Of a stretch of 64,000 nucleotides of DNA, positions 35,922 to 44,668 are shown in pieces. The first letter of the stretch is position 1. Each line of letters begins with the position of its first letter. Made by a program: the position numbers and the translations under genes. Origin of the DNA: Moduliflexus sp964602655 (GTDB lineage: Bacteria > Moduliflexota > Moduliflexia > Moduliflexales > Moduliflexaceae); assembly GCA_964602655.1 (NCBI GenBank), contig CAZRSF010000019.1, positions 24,201 through 88,200 on the forward strand. The letters run 5' to 3'. The notes beneath the pieces were generated by a model. The model ran no database searches and was not told the origin of the DNA. It worked only from the letters and a program-made list of their open reading frames with translations.

Positions 35922-37406
35922 ATGGCAATTCCTAAAATTATCGGCACGGAAACAGAGTACGGAATTCTGGTCAAAAACAGCGCGAAATTCGACCCGATTT
36001 CGCACTCGATTCTGATTGTCAACAGCTATTCGGGCGGACAACACGTGCGAACGCTCTGGGATTATGAGGAAGAAAGTCCGTATGCAGACGCGCGGGGGTT
36101 CAAGGTAGATCGGAAGGTCGAGGCGCCGAAAGGGCAGGAAAATACGACAATCAATAAAATTCTCGATAATGGCGCGCGTTTGTATGTTGACCACGCTCAT
36201 CCGGAGTTTTCGACGCCGGAATGCTCGACGCCGAGGGATGTGGTGTTATACGAAAAGGCGGGCGAGCAGATTTTGTACCAGAGTATGCTTCAGGCCAATA
36301 CGCTGCTGCCAAAGGATCAGCAAATGCTGATTTATAAAAACAACAGTGATTATAAAGGCAATAGTTACGGGTATCACGAAAATTATTTAGTTGATCGCAA
36401 TATGCCGTTCGAGCGGATTTGCGACTATCTGACGACATTTCTTGTCACGCGCCAGATTTTCACGGGCGCAGGCAAAATCGGTGCGGAAAACGGCGGACGC
36501 CAGACGCATTTTCAGATATCGCAGCGAGCAGATTTTTTCGAAACCGACATCGGCCTGGACACGATGGTGAAACGCCCGATCATTAACACGCGCGATGAAC
36601 CGCACGCCGACCGGAATAAATATCGCCGACTGCATGTGATTACCGGCGACGTGAATATGGCGGAGTTCTCTACGTATCTCAAAGTCGGAACGACCGCGCT
36701 GGTTCTGAGTATGCTTGAAGATGACGCGCTTCCTTCCCGACTGACGCTCAAAAATCCGGTCGCCGCCATGCGGGAGGTCTCGCGCGATTTGCGTTGCGCC
36801 GCGCCGTTGTTGCTTGAAAACGGGCAAAAGATGACGGCCATAGAGATTCAGCAGGAATTTCTGTTTCGCGCTCAACGTTACATTGCAACGCAACCGCCCG
36901 ATCCGATAAACGCAGAGGTGGTCAAGAATTGGGGCGACACGCTTGACGCTTTGCGCCGCGATCCGGAGGAATTATCGCAGCGCCTGGATTGGGTGATCAA
37001 ACAGAACATGCTGGAAAATTACCGCGATAAGCATCAATGCGACTGGGATGATCCCCGGCTGCGCATGGTGGATTTGCAGTATCACGATATTCGCCCGGAC
37101 AAGAGCGTGTATCACTTGCTGCAACGGCAAGGGAAAATCGAGCGGATGGTCGCGGACGACGAGATTCGCCACGCCGTGGCGCAGCCGCCGGACGATACGC
37201 GCGCGTATTTTCGCGGAAAATGCCTGCAAAAATACGGTGAACAGGTGTATGGCGTGAGTTGGGGCGCGATTTCTTTCGAAGTCGGCGAGAAGGCGGTCAA
37301 GCGGATTTTGATGCCCGAACCGACGAAAGGCACGCGCCGTCATGTCCAGGAACTCTTAGAAAAATCAGGGACAGTCGAAGAATTATTGACAAATCTTGTC
37401 AGTTAA
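35922..37406 (+). CDS. dop: Depupylase/deamidase Dop
   Basis: 494 residues, carboxylate-amine ligase fold. Dop removes Pup from substrates and deamidates Pup that ends in Gln. The start is IGTETEYGI; the Dop-specific loop is present (LWDYEEESPYADARGF, about residues 45-60), which separates it from PafA; NGARLYVDHAHPEFSTPEC, YKNNSDYKGNSYGYHEN and INTRDEPHAD line the active site. Because the Pup here already ends in Glu, only the depupylase role would be needed. It is close in sequence to pafA 3.4 kb downstream. Confidence 0.95.
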   Translation: MAIPKIIGTETEYGILVKNSAKFDPISHSILIVNSYSGGQHVRTLWDYEEESPYADARGFKVDRKVEAPKGQENTTINKILDNGARLYVDHAHPEFSTPECSTPRDVVLYEKAGEQILYQSMLQANTLLPKDQQMLIYKNNSDYKGNSYGYHENYLVDRNMPFERICDYLTTFLVTRQIFTGAGKIGAENGGRQTHFQISQRADFFETDIGLDTMVKRPIINTRDEPHADRNKYRRLHVITGDVNMAEFSTYLKVGTTALVLSMLEDDALPSRLTLKNPVAAMREVSRDLRCAAPLLLENGQKMTAIEIQQEFLFRAQRYIATQPPDPINAEVVKNWGDTLDALRRDPEELSQRLDWVIKQNMLENYRDKHQCDWDDPRLRMVDLQYHDIRPDKSVYHLLQRQGKIERMVADDEIRHAVAQPPDDTRAYFRGKCLQKYGEQVYGVSWGAISFEVGEKAVKRILMPEPTKGTRRHVQELLEKSGTVEELLTNLVS

Positions 37407-37420
37407 CCGTAAAAGACATT

Positions 37421-37480
37421 TTATGTGTAGGTCGAAATTTTATTTCGACCAAACGACGAAATGCAATTTCGTCGTACATA
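37421..37480. repeat. Double-hairpin repeat between dop and pup
   Basis: GGTCGAAAT/ATTTCGACC and ACGACGAAAT/ATTTCGTCGT hairpins lie side by side, framed by TATGT and ACATA. The first resembles the unit at 60011-60038. Confidence 0.8.
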
Positions 37481-37507
37481 ATCGAATATCGCAAACACGA
37501 GGGACGC

Positions 37508-37786
37508 ATGCAGACTATCATTTATAACAACAGACGACACATGCAACATTGGCATTCCTTTGCTGTAATGACTTCCGAAGAAGCGGCGGAGAAACATGCC
37601 GAGAAGTCGAAAACCCCGGCACAGCAGCCGCAGAAAAGCGGACAGCCGCAGAAAAAAAGCGCGGTGTCTGAAAAGGGAGAAAAGTTGAAAAAAGACCTCG
37701 ACGACATTATTGATGAAATTGACGGTGTGCTTGAAGAAAACGCCGAGGAGTTTATCAAAAGCTACGTGCAGCGAGGAGGCGAATAA
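37508..37786 (+). CDS. pup: Prokaryotic ubiquitin-like protein Pup
   Basis: 92 residues from 37508, where GAGGG precedes the ATG; an internal ATG at 37568 would give 72 residues, nearer the usual 64, but has no ribosome site. The body is Lys/Gln/Pro-rich and disordered, then a helix for Mpa binding (KLKKDLDDIIDEIDGVLEENAEEFI), then YVQRGGE. The C-terminal Gly-Gly-Glu is the form that PafA can use directly without deamidation. The stop is one base before the prcB start, and the last codons also form the Shine-Dalgarno sequence of prcB. Confidence 0.92.
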   Translation: MQTIIYNNRRHMQHWHSFAVMTSEEAAEKHAEKSKTPAQQPQKSGQPQKKSAVSEKGEKLKKDLDDIIDEIDGVLEENAEEFIKSYVQRGGE

Positions 37787-37787
37787 C

Positions 37788-38579
37788 GTGATTACGAATA
37801 CGCAATATCAGGGAGCCAGCTTTCTCGAACTGTTGCAAACCGATTATTCCTATTTGCTCCCGAATACGCAGAACATTTCGATCAACGAACATGACGCGCA
37901 GGTTTCTCTTCCGATGGGCACGACGATTCTCGCGATCTGTTACGATGACGGCGTCATCATCGGCGGCGACAGGCGGGCGGTGGAAGGTCATCGAATTTCG
38001 TCCAGACGTATTGAAAAGGTCTATAAAACCGACGAATTTTCAGCGATGGCAGTCGCCGGAGTGGCCGGGTTGTGCATTGACATGGCGAAACTCTTCCGCA
38101 CGGAATTGGAGCATTATGAAAAAATCGAAGGGGCGCGGTTGATGTTCGAAGGCAAAGCCAATAAACTTGCCCACATGATTCGCCATAATCTGCAAGCTGC
38201 GTTGCACGGGCTGGTTGTCGTGCCGATTTTTGTGGGATACGACCAGCAGCAGGAGCGGGGACGCATTTTCAAATACGACATCGTCGGCGGCATGTACGAA
38301 GAAGATGAACATTATGCCACAGGTTCTGGCGGCAAAGACGCGCGAAATACGATTAAAAAATTGTATCGCCGACCGCTTGACGAGCAAGGCGCGGTGCAGC
38401 TTGCGCTCGAAGCCTTATACGATGCGGCGGAAGAAGACGCGGCAACCGGCGGACCAGATTTACTGCATCGGATTTACCCCAGCCTGAGAACGGTCACGCG
38501 CGACGGCGTGCGGGAAATCGCCGCCGACCGGATCGAATCATTATTCAAAACCTTTCTTGAACGCAAATATCAGCAATAA
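37788..38579 (+). CDS. prcB: 20S proteasome beta subunit
   Basis: 263 residues from a GTG start at 37788, preceded by GAGGAGG inside the pup reading frame. A 44-residue propeptide ends LPMG, and the mature chain begins TTILAICYDDG. Thr1, Asp17 (GGDRR) and Lys33 (RRIEKVY) are all at the right spacing, so the subunit should be active. It forms the inner proteolytic rings. Next to prcA, as in other bacterial proteasome loci. Confidence 0.96.
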   Translation: MITNTQYQGASFLELLQTDYSYLLPNTQNISINEHDAQVSLPMGTTILAICYDDGVIIGGDRRAVEGHRISSRRIEKVYKTDEFSAMAVAGVAGLCIDMAKLFRTELEHYEKIEGARLMFEGKANKLAHMIRHNLQAALHGLVVVPIFVGYDQQQERGRIFKYDIVGGMYEEDEHYATGSGGKDARNTIKKLYRRPLDEQGAVQLALEALYDAAEEDAATGGPDLLHRIYPSLRTVTRDGVREIAADRIESLFKTFLERKYQQ

Positions 38580-38593
38580 GGAGCGCCAACGCC

Positions 38594-39283
38594 ATGCCAA
38601 TGCCCTATTACGTTTCGCCGGAACAGATGATGCAGGATAAGGCCGAATATGCCCGGAAAGGTATTGCCAAAGGACGATCTCTGGCGGTCGTCGAGTATGC
38701 CGACGGCATTCTGCTCACGGCGGAGAACCCCAGTTCCTCGCTCAGTAAAATCTCAGAAATTTATGACCGCCTTGCCTTTGCCGGAGTCGGGAAATACAGC
38801 GAATTCGAAAATCTCAGAAAATCCGGCATTCGTTATGCGGATATCAAAGGATATAGCTACAGTCGGGAAGACGTGACCGGCAAATCGTTAGCCAACGCGT
38901 ATTCCCAGGTGATCGGGAATATTTTTACGCGCGAAATCAAACCGTTAGAAGTCGAAATCCTTGTCGTAGAAGTTGGTGAAACGCCGCAAAACAATTCGAT
39001 GTATCATATTCTCTTCGACGGCAGCATCAGCGACTACCGGCAATATGCCGCTATCGGCGGCCATGCCGAGGTCGTCAATGGGTTTCTCAAAGAGCAGTAC
39101 AAAGAGAATATGCCGTTACATGAGGCGCTCGCCTTATGCCGACGTTCGCTTGAGCGCACCAGCGAAAATAAAACGATCAAAGCGGAACAGTTGGAAGTTG
39201 CTGTATTAGACCGTTCGCTGGAAGGGCGTAAATTCCGCCGCCTCCAGACTCAGGAAATCCGCCAGCATTTGGAATCAGTTTAA
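38594..39283 (+). CDS. prcA: 20S proteasome alpha subunit
   Basis: 229 residues. It forms the gated outer rings that bind Mpa. It starts PYYVSPEQMMQDKAEYARKGIAKGRSLAVVEYADGILL, the usual alpha N-terminus with the gating tail, and lacks a catalytic Thr as expected. The first ATG (38594) and a second (38600) are both possible. It lies 14 bp after prcB. Confidence 0.95.
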   Translation: MPMPYYVSPEQMMQDKAEYARKGIAKGRSLAVVEYADGILLTAENPSSSLSKISEIYDRLAFAGVGKYSEFENLRKSGIRYADIKGYSYSREDVTGKSLANAYSQVIGNIFTREIKPLEVEILVVEVGETPQNNSMYHILFDGSISDYRQYAAIGGHAEVVNGFLKEQYKENMPLHEALALCRRSLERTSENKTIKAEQLEVAVLDRSLEGRKFRRLQTQEIRQHLESV

Positions 39284-39292
39284 AACAAGTTG

Positions 39293-39316
39293 GCCAGACA
39301 CCTCAAGGTGTCTGGC
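39293..39316. repeat. Small palindrome between prcA and pafA
   Basis: GCCAGACACC (39293-39302) faces GGTGTCTGGC (39307-39316), loop TCAA. No T-run. Confidence 0.75.
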
Positions 39317-39327
39317 AGCTTATCTAT

Positions 39328-40731
39328 ATGGATAAACGCATTTTCGGAGTTGAAATCGAGTACGGCATCATTTTTGCGTCGCAAGGACGAAAAACCCTTC
39401 CGGTGGAAAAAATCGTCCGCTATCTGTTCGAGCAATTAGTGACAACGGAAGGGTTTTTGAACGTCTTCTTAGAAAACGGCGCACGTTTTTATCAGGATAC
39501 CGGCTATCACCCCGAATACGCCACGCCAGAATGCACGAATCCGCTTGATCTGCTGCGCTACGAAAAAGCGGGGGACCGCATCCTGGAAAGCCTCCGCCAA
39601 CATGCCGAATACAAACTCCAGCGCGAAGGCGTGGTCGGCACGTTGAACATCTATAAAAACAACACCGACTTTATCGGCAATTCCTACGGCTGCCACGAAA
39701 ATTATCTTGTTGACCGCAACGCGAATTTTTACTATTTGGCCGAGCAACTCATCCCATTCCTTGTCACGCGCCAGATTTATTCCGGCGCGGGAAAAATTAT
39801 TCAGGAGCGTCGGCACAGCGGCTATTATACCATTTCGCAACGCGCCAACTACATCTGCCAGAAAATTTCCGGTACGACCACGAACGACCGCAGCATTATC
39901 AATACCCGCGACGAACCGCACGCCGACGAAGAAAATTACCGTCGGTTGCACGTCATTGTCGGCGATTCCAATATGTCGGAATACTGCAATTACTTGAAAA
40001 TCGGGACAGCGGCGCTGATTCTGCGAATGATCGAAGACGGCTTCGTCAATAAGGATTTTGCCTTACGAAACCCTGTGAAAGCGGTCAAAGAGATTTCCGA
40101 TGATATTACCTGCACCCGCAAAATTAAGCTTGATAACGGCAAGAAATTAAGCGCGTTGGAAATTCAGAAAGAATACTTCGAGCTTGCGCTGAAATATATG
40201 CAGATGCGCCAACTCAATCCGATGGAGATTGATGTCATCCACAAATGGGGCTATGTGCTGAACACGCTGGAAAAAGACCCGATGCTCTTGGATCGCGAAG
40301 TAGATTGGGTGATCAAATACAAACTCCTGGAAGATTATATGTCCAAACACGGCCAGTCGTGGGACAACATGAGCGACAACGTGTTGATGCTCGATTTGCA
40401 GTATCACGATATTCGCTATGAAAAAGGGCTGTACTATATTCTGGAACGCAACGACATGGTTGACCGCATTCTGACGGACGAGCAAATTGCGGACGCCATT
40501 GAAAATCCGCCGCAAGATACCAGAGCTAAGATTCGCGGTGAATTCATCAAATTAGCAAAAGAGAAAAAAATCCATTACAATCTTGATTGGAGTTACATTC
40601 GGGTCGGCAACCTGCTGGATGTGCGCATCATGTGCGACAACCCGTTCCAGACCGAAAATCGCCGCGTCGCCGATTTGATGAAAATTATCGAGAAATCCCG
40701 CCCGACCCGCAAGCGTTTTCGCTTTTATTAG
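39328..40731 (+). CDS. pafA: Pup--protein ligase PafA
   Basis: 467 residues. It uses ATP to join the C-terminal Glu of Pup to substrate lysines. The start is GVEIEYGI; NVFLENGARFYQDTGYHPEYATPEC and YKNNTDFIGNSYGCHENY are the ligase signatures, and INTRDEPHADEENYRRLHVIVGDSN closes the active site. The Dop loop is absent, which confirms PafA rather than a second Dop. It is the last gene of the locus and a terminator follows. Confidence 0.95.
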   Translation: MDKRIFGVEIEYGIIFASQGRKTLPVEKIVRYLFEQLVTTEGFLNVFLENGARFYQDTGYHPEYATPECTNPLDLLRYEKAGDRILESLRQHAEYKLQREGVVGTLNIYKNNTDFIGNSYGCHENYLVDRNANFYYLAEQLIPFLVTRQIYSGAGKIIQERRHSGYYTISQRANYICQKISGTTTNDRSIINTRDEPHADEENYRRLHVIVGDSNMSEYCNYLKIGTAALILRMIEDGFVNKDFALRNPVKAVKEISDDITCTRKIKLDNGKKLSALEIQKEYFELALKYMQMRQLNPMEIDVIHKWGYVLNTLEKDPMLLDREVDWVIKYKLLEDYMSKHGQSWDNMSDNVLMLDLQYHDIRYEKGLYYILERNDMVDRILTDEQIADAIENPPQDTRAKIRGEFIKLAKEKKIHYNLDWSYIRVGNLLDVRIMCDNPFQTENRRVADLMKIIEKSRPTRKRFRFY

Positions 40732-40760
40732 CCTACACTGAATTCGGTTTCATCAAAACA

Positions 40761-40795
40761 AAACCCCCTCTGCTTTTCCAAGCGAGGGGGTTTTT
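40761..40795 (+). terminator. Terminator after pafA
   Basis: CCCCCTC (40764-40770) pairs with GAGGGGG (40784-40790), then TTTTT; an A-run at the left makes it bidirectional with the convergent DUF4384 gene. Confidence 0.85.
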
Positions 40796-40821
40796 ATTGC
40801 TGTTAAACTGCGTTTGCCACA

Positions 40822-41511
40822 TCAATATGGCGGCATCGTCACATAAAATTTACAGCGGGCATAGATAGCCGGATACGCCTTTACGATTTCATCGGTCTGA
40901 TGTTTCATGTATTTCACGGTCAATTCCGCCATATTCCCAGTTTGGCTGAATTGCAACCGCTGTTGAAAACGCCGCGAGGCAATGCTGTTGTCCGGCGAAC
41001 CGGAATGTCCCCACGTTGAAGGGGTGCCCCATTCGTCCGACCAAACTGGCGGCGGATATTGTCCGTATTGCCAGTGATAGTACGCAAACGTTGATGCCAC
41101 GACATACAAAATTTCTTCGCCTGTCGGCCCTTTGATAAAAAGATCGTGTCCGTAATTCCCTGCCGGGATCGTGTACACACGACCTTTGCGGACAAGATTA
41201 TCCACATGATACGGGTTAGGAAACAGAATATTCACATTGCCGGTACTATCAATATCATACAGCACCAAATAGCAATCTTTCGTCACAGAAAATGAAATAT
41301 AAATTCGTTCGCCGACAAAATATGTCGGCGCTTGGTCGCCCTTATCCGTCCAGAGCGTCACTCCCAGTTCTTTCGCGGCAGGCGATTCAAGCGGAGCTGC
41401 GGGTTGCGGAGAATTCGGACGCTCTGGCCGATTTTCCGCAAACGCGATTCCTGCCAACATCATAGACGCAATAAGCGTCAACGCCAGCCCACACTTCAAT
41501 ATCCATTTCAT
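40822..41511 (-). CDS. Secreted DUF4384-domain protein
   Basis: 229 residues with a signal peptide (MKWILKCGLALTLIASMMLAG..FA-EN), then a DUF4384 core: GVTLWTDKGDQAPTYFVGERIYISFSVTKDCYLVLYDIDSTGNVNILFPN. These domains occur in secreted or periplasmic proteins, sometimes next to kinase or TPR genes, and their role is unclear. The start at 41511 gives the signal peptide; the longer frame adds unlike sequence. Confidence 0.8.
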   Translation of the reverse strand: MKWILKCGLALTLIASMMLAGIAFAENRPERPNSPQPAAPLESPAAKELGVTLWTDKGDQAPTYFVGERIYISFSVTKDCYLVLYDIDSTGNVNILFPNPYHVDNLVRKGRVYTIPAGNYGHDLFIKGPTGEEILYVVASTFAYYHWQYGQYPPPVWSDEWGTPSTWGHSGSPDNSIASRRFQQRLQFSQTGNMAELTVKYMKHQTDEIVKAYPAIYARCKFYVTMPPY

Positions 41512-41564
41512 ATTTCTCAACCTCCCTAAAACGCAAAGCCCCTGGTGACTTCTACACAATTCGT

Positions 41565-43880
41565 TTATCGTCTGCGTTTTGAGTGTAATGCGACTTTACA
41601 AAATTTGTCAATATTATCCTGCGAAATTCTCGATAAAACTAAGGCGATCATTTTCTGAATGCGCGGGTCTTCATGTTCCAGCCATTTTCCTAAGCGCGGC
41701 AGCACCGCCTTTCCCATTCGCACTAATGCCTGAAACGCTTCGGCGCGAAAATCGGGTTCGGCCAGCAGCGGCACAATCATGTCCGTCAATTCTGTTGCGA
41801 CAAGATTGCCGGCAGCGAGAATCCAACATTTACGAAACGCGTATTCAGCATGGCTGATCATATCGGCAACATCGGCGAATACACGTAAATCCGAAGTAAA
41901 CTGGCTATACAGCGAAGCCACCATGTCTTGCAGCTCTCTGGTTGAAAATCGCCGAAATTCTCGAATCGTGTCAAACGATGACATATCAATAAGATAATGC
42001 AGCGCCCGCAGTAATTCGACTTTTGTTTCGTTCGAAACGATAGGCACTAAATCCAAAAACCGCCCCCGCACGACCGCAAGATTTACATCGGAAATCTCAG
42101 AATACCGATAACGGCATAACACGCTCATCGCCTGCGCGACGACCGCCAATTCCTCTTCATTACGGTACGTATTCAACATTACAAATAAGGCATCGAATAT
42201 GTTACGCGGCGACGGAACCTTCGACCCAAGCGTCTCGACCACACGTTGCAAGCTTTGCGCTGCGGCGCACCGCGCCAAGCTATTCTGACGGCTCATAATA
42301 AACGGCAGCAACAGCGGAATACCGATGGGGTTTGCTGTATATCCAATCGCAAGAATACTGGCTTCTTGCACCTGAGGATTGGCATGTTTGAAATATTTTT
42401 TAAACGCGTCAACCGACTCACCGGCAAACCCTAATAATTTCAACATATAGGGCAGCGAGGGCTCGTGTTCTACGTCTATCATCTCATGCACGGCATTGTA
42501 CAAACTACGTTTCGGAAGCGCAGCCAGCAATTCGATCATTCGCTCGCCGATTTCCTCGGGGCGGCGCTTTAACATTTCAAGACAGGGGGAAAGCAGCGCC
42601 GGGCTTTTAAAAACCGCTAACGCATCGAACGCGAGATGGTTCAACACGGGATTCTCATCGTCAAGGAGATGTAAAAGCGCCTTTTCAAGCTGAGAATCAT
42701 ATCCTTCGATATTGGTCACAAGCTGCTGTAAATACACACCGACAGATTGGCTGACCAAATCGTTGGGATGGCTGCGGAGCTTGATAACTTCAGGGAACGC
42801 ACGTTTTTGATATTGCCCGACAGCATACAGCACACGTTTTGAGAGAGGAAATTTTTCTAAGAGCCGCACAATCGGCACGAGCGCATTTTGGTAACCGATA
42901 CAACTCAATAACACGGCGCTGCCTTCTCGAATGTCTTCATTCAGCGCGTTATTTTGCACATCTTGCAGCAGGGTATTTTTTATTTTGGGCGTCAGCGTGC
43001 GTTGTAATAAATGCCTGGTTTCGTCCAATTCGTAACGAACCCCGGTAAAAGACGCAATATTCTCGACTTCTTCCCAGATCGTCACCAACGCCTTCACAGC
43101 TAATTCACGGGTTTCGCGGTCATCTTCTTTCAAATACCGCACCAACACCGGAATCGCGCGGCTATCGCCTAATACGCCTAATGCATTAATTAACGGGTCA
43201 ACCACCATTTCTTTTTTGACAAGCGATAAAAGCAACTCCACAACACGTTGATCACCGATCTTGCCTAATGCTTCCAGCGTAGCGACATGCACCCATTCAT
43301 CGGAATGCGCAACTAATAATTCCATCAATGCTGGAACAGCGCGGGCATCACCAATATCGCCGAGACATTCCGCGACACTATACACCACATTCGCATTCTC
43401 ATCGTGCAACGCATCAAGCAGCATCGGCAACACTTCGCGGGCGCGAATCTGTCCTAAGGTATTCGCGCTTAAGATTCGCATATCTTTATCGCTATTGCGG
43501 AGACCTTCGATTAACGGTTCCAGGATTTCAAGGCTGTATTCGCTGCGTCCGAGTTCCTTCAGCAAATCCATCGCAGAGGAGCGTAATCCGGCATCAGCGT
43601 CAGTGTAGGTGGAGATCAGTTTTTTCCAGAACCAGGTGCTTTTCGCGACAAAATCCAATTTGCCAAGAATCAGGAGGGCATTAGAAATCAGACTCCGAAA
43701 CTCCCAATCGGTTTTACGAAGGGATTTCAGCAGTAGATCAACAAGAGGCTGACTGAATCGTTCCAACATGTCGCGTTCAAGGTGGGGAACAGCTTCGGCA
43801 AGTTCAAGCCCGGCATTTGTCCGCCGGACATCATCCTGCGACATAATGGCGTCTTCATATTTTTCTAAATCAAACGTCAT
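41565..43880 (-). CDS. HEAT-repeat protein
   Basis: 771 residues of almost continuous helical repeats of about 30-40 residues, for example LRNSDKDMRILSANTLGQIRAREVLPMLLDALHDENANVVYSVAECLGDIGDARAVPALMELL. These are HEAT / PBS-lyase-type repeats that make a curved protein-binding scaffold. No enzymatic domain, signal peptide or membrane segment is seen, so it is probably cytosolic. It lies 134 bp downstream of a CheY-like gene on the same strand, so a regulator-scaffold partnership is plausible. Confidence 0.85.
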   Translation of the reverse strand: MTFDLEKYEDAIMSQDDVRRTNAGLELAEAVPHLERDMLERFSQPLVDLLLKSLRKTDWEFRSLISNALLILGKLDFVAKSTWFWKKLISTYTDADAGLRSSAMDLLKELGRSEYSLEILEPLIEGLRNSDKDMRILSANTLGQIRAREVLPMLLDALHDENANVVYSVAECLGDIGDARAVPALMELLVAHSDEWVHVATLEALGKIGDQRVVELLLSLVKKEMVVDPLINALGVLGDSRAIPVLVRYLKEDDRETRELAVKALVTIWEEVENIASFTGVRYELDETRHLLQRTLTPKIKNTLLQDVQNNALNEDIREGSAVLLSCIGYQNALVPIVRLLEKFPLSKRVLYAVGQYQKRAFPEVIKLRSHPNDLVSQSVGVYLQQLVTNIEGYDSQLEKALLHLLDDENPVLNHLAFDALAVFKSPALLSPCLEMLKRRPEEIGERMIELLAALPKRSLYNAVHEMIDVEHEPSLPYMLKLLGFAGESVDAFKKYFKHANPQVQEASILAIGYTANPIGIPLLLPFIMSRQNSLARCAAAQSLQRVVETLGSKVPSPRNIFDALFVMLNTYRNEEELAVVAQAMSVLCRYRYSEISDVNLAVVRGRFLDLVPIVSNETKVELLRALHYLIDMSSFDTIREFRRFSTRELQDMVASLYSQFTSDLRVFADVADMISHAEYAFRKCWILAAGNLVATELTDMIVPLLAEPDFRAEAFQALVRMGKAVLPRLGKWLEHEDPRIQKMIALVLSRISQDNIDKFCKVALHSKRRR

Positions 43881-44014
43881 AACTCACTCTCCCGGTTCCG
43901 TCATAATGAGCATTCTTTCGTGGCAATCACGTGTACGATTCTTTCAGACCACATAGAAACGGCGTTCATTCTCTCCATGATAATGCCATTGCGATGGGCA
44001 GTTTTCTCTGATTC

Positions 44015-44392
44015 TTATTCAGTTCCAAGCGTTGATGTGATGATGTCCAAAATACTATCTCTGTCCAGTGGTTTGCTGACAAAGCCCGTTGCGCCAAGCT
44101 CCATCGCTCGCTGGCGATCCTCGACGCCATCTTCTGTAGAGATGACAATGATAGGAATATTGTTGAACTGAGCATCTTCTTTGCAACGTTTAATAAACTC
44201 TAACCCATCCATATTGGGCATATTAATATCAGTAAAAATCAAATCAATCGGGGATTCCATCAGTTTATCAAGCGCTTCCAATCCGCTTGACGCCTCGTAA
44301 ATTTTGAAGTGTTTTTCACCCTTCAAATTTACCGAAATAATTTTCCGTACCATGCGTGAATCATCAACAATTAACAAATTCTTTGTTTGCAT
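44015..44392 (-). CDS. Stand-alone CheY-like response regulator
   Basis: 125 residues, one receiver domain: acidic pair in LIVDDSRMVRK, phospho-acceptor Asp in FTDINMPNMDG, Thr/Ser in IVISTED and Lys in VSKPLD. There is no output domain. No histidine kinase is beside it. It sits before the HEAT-repeat gene and has its own promoter. Confidence 0.93.
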   Translation of the reverse strand: MQTKNLLIVDDSRMVRKIISVNLKGEKHFKIYEASSGLEALDKLMESPIDLIFTDINMPNMDGLEFIKRCKEDAQFNNIPIIVISTEDGVEDRQRAMELGATGFVSKPLDRDSILDIITSTLGTE

Positions 44393-44440
44393 AATTTTTC
44401 TACCTTCTCACGTAAGACATCATGAACTAAAGATACGCTC

Positions 44441-44469
44441 TCCTTACTCGAAACTCAGCGGTTTGTCAA
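44441..44469 (-). promoter_or_regulatory. Promoter for the CheY-like gene
   Basis: Read on the minus strand: TTGACA (44469-44464), 17 bp, TAAGGA (44446-44441), 49 bp before the ATG. Confidence 0.45.
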
Positions 44470-44668
44470 GTTTTATCCGTCAACACCTCAAAATTCTCTC
44501 TCATGAATGACAATGATTTTCCCTATCGTAGAACACCCTTCATAATTTATGGAGGTGCGCTTCTTCCAATTTCTAATAGACACAGAATTCCCCAAAGTTT
44601 TGCATATCTATCACAAATATTCGAATTTAGTAAAGAAAAATTTACGCCACCCTGAAAAAATCCCCGTG

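Noticed and set aside
35922..40731. dop and pafA considered as two copies of the same ligase
   Set aside because: Only the first has the Dop-specific loop (WDYEEESPYADARGF); the second has the PafA pattern.
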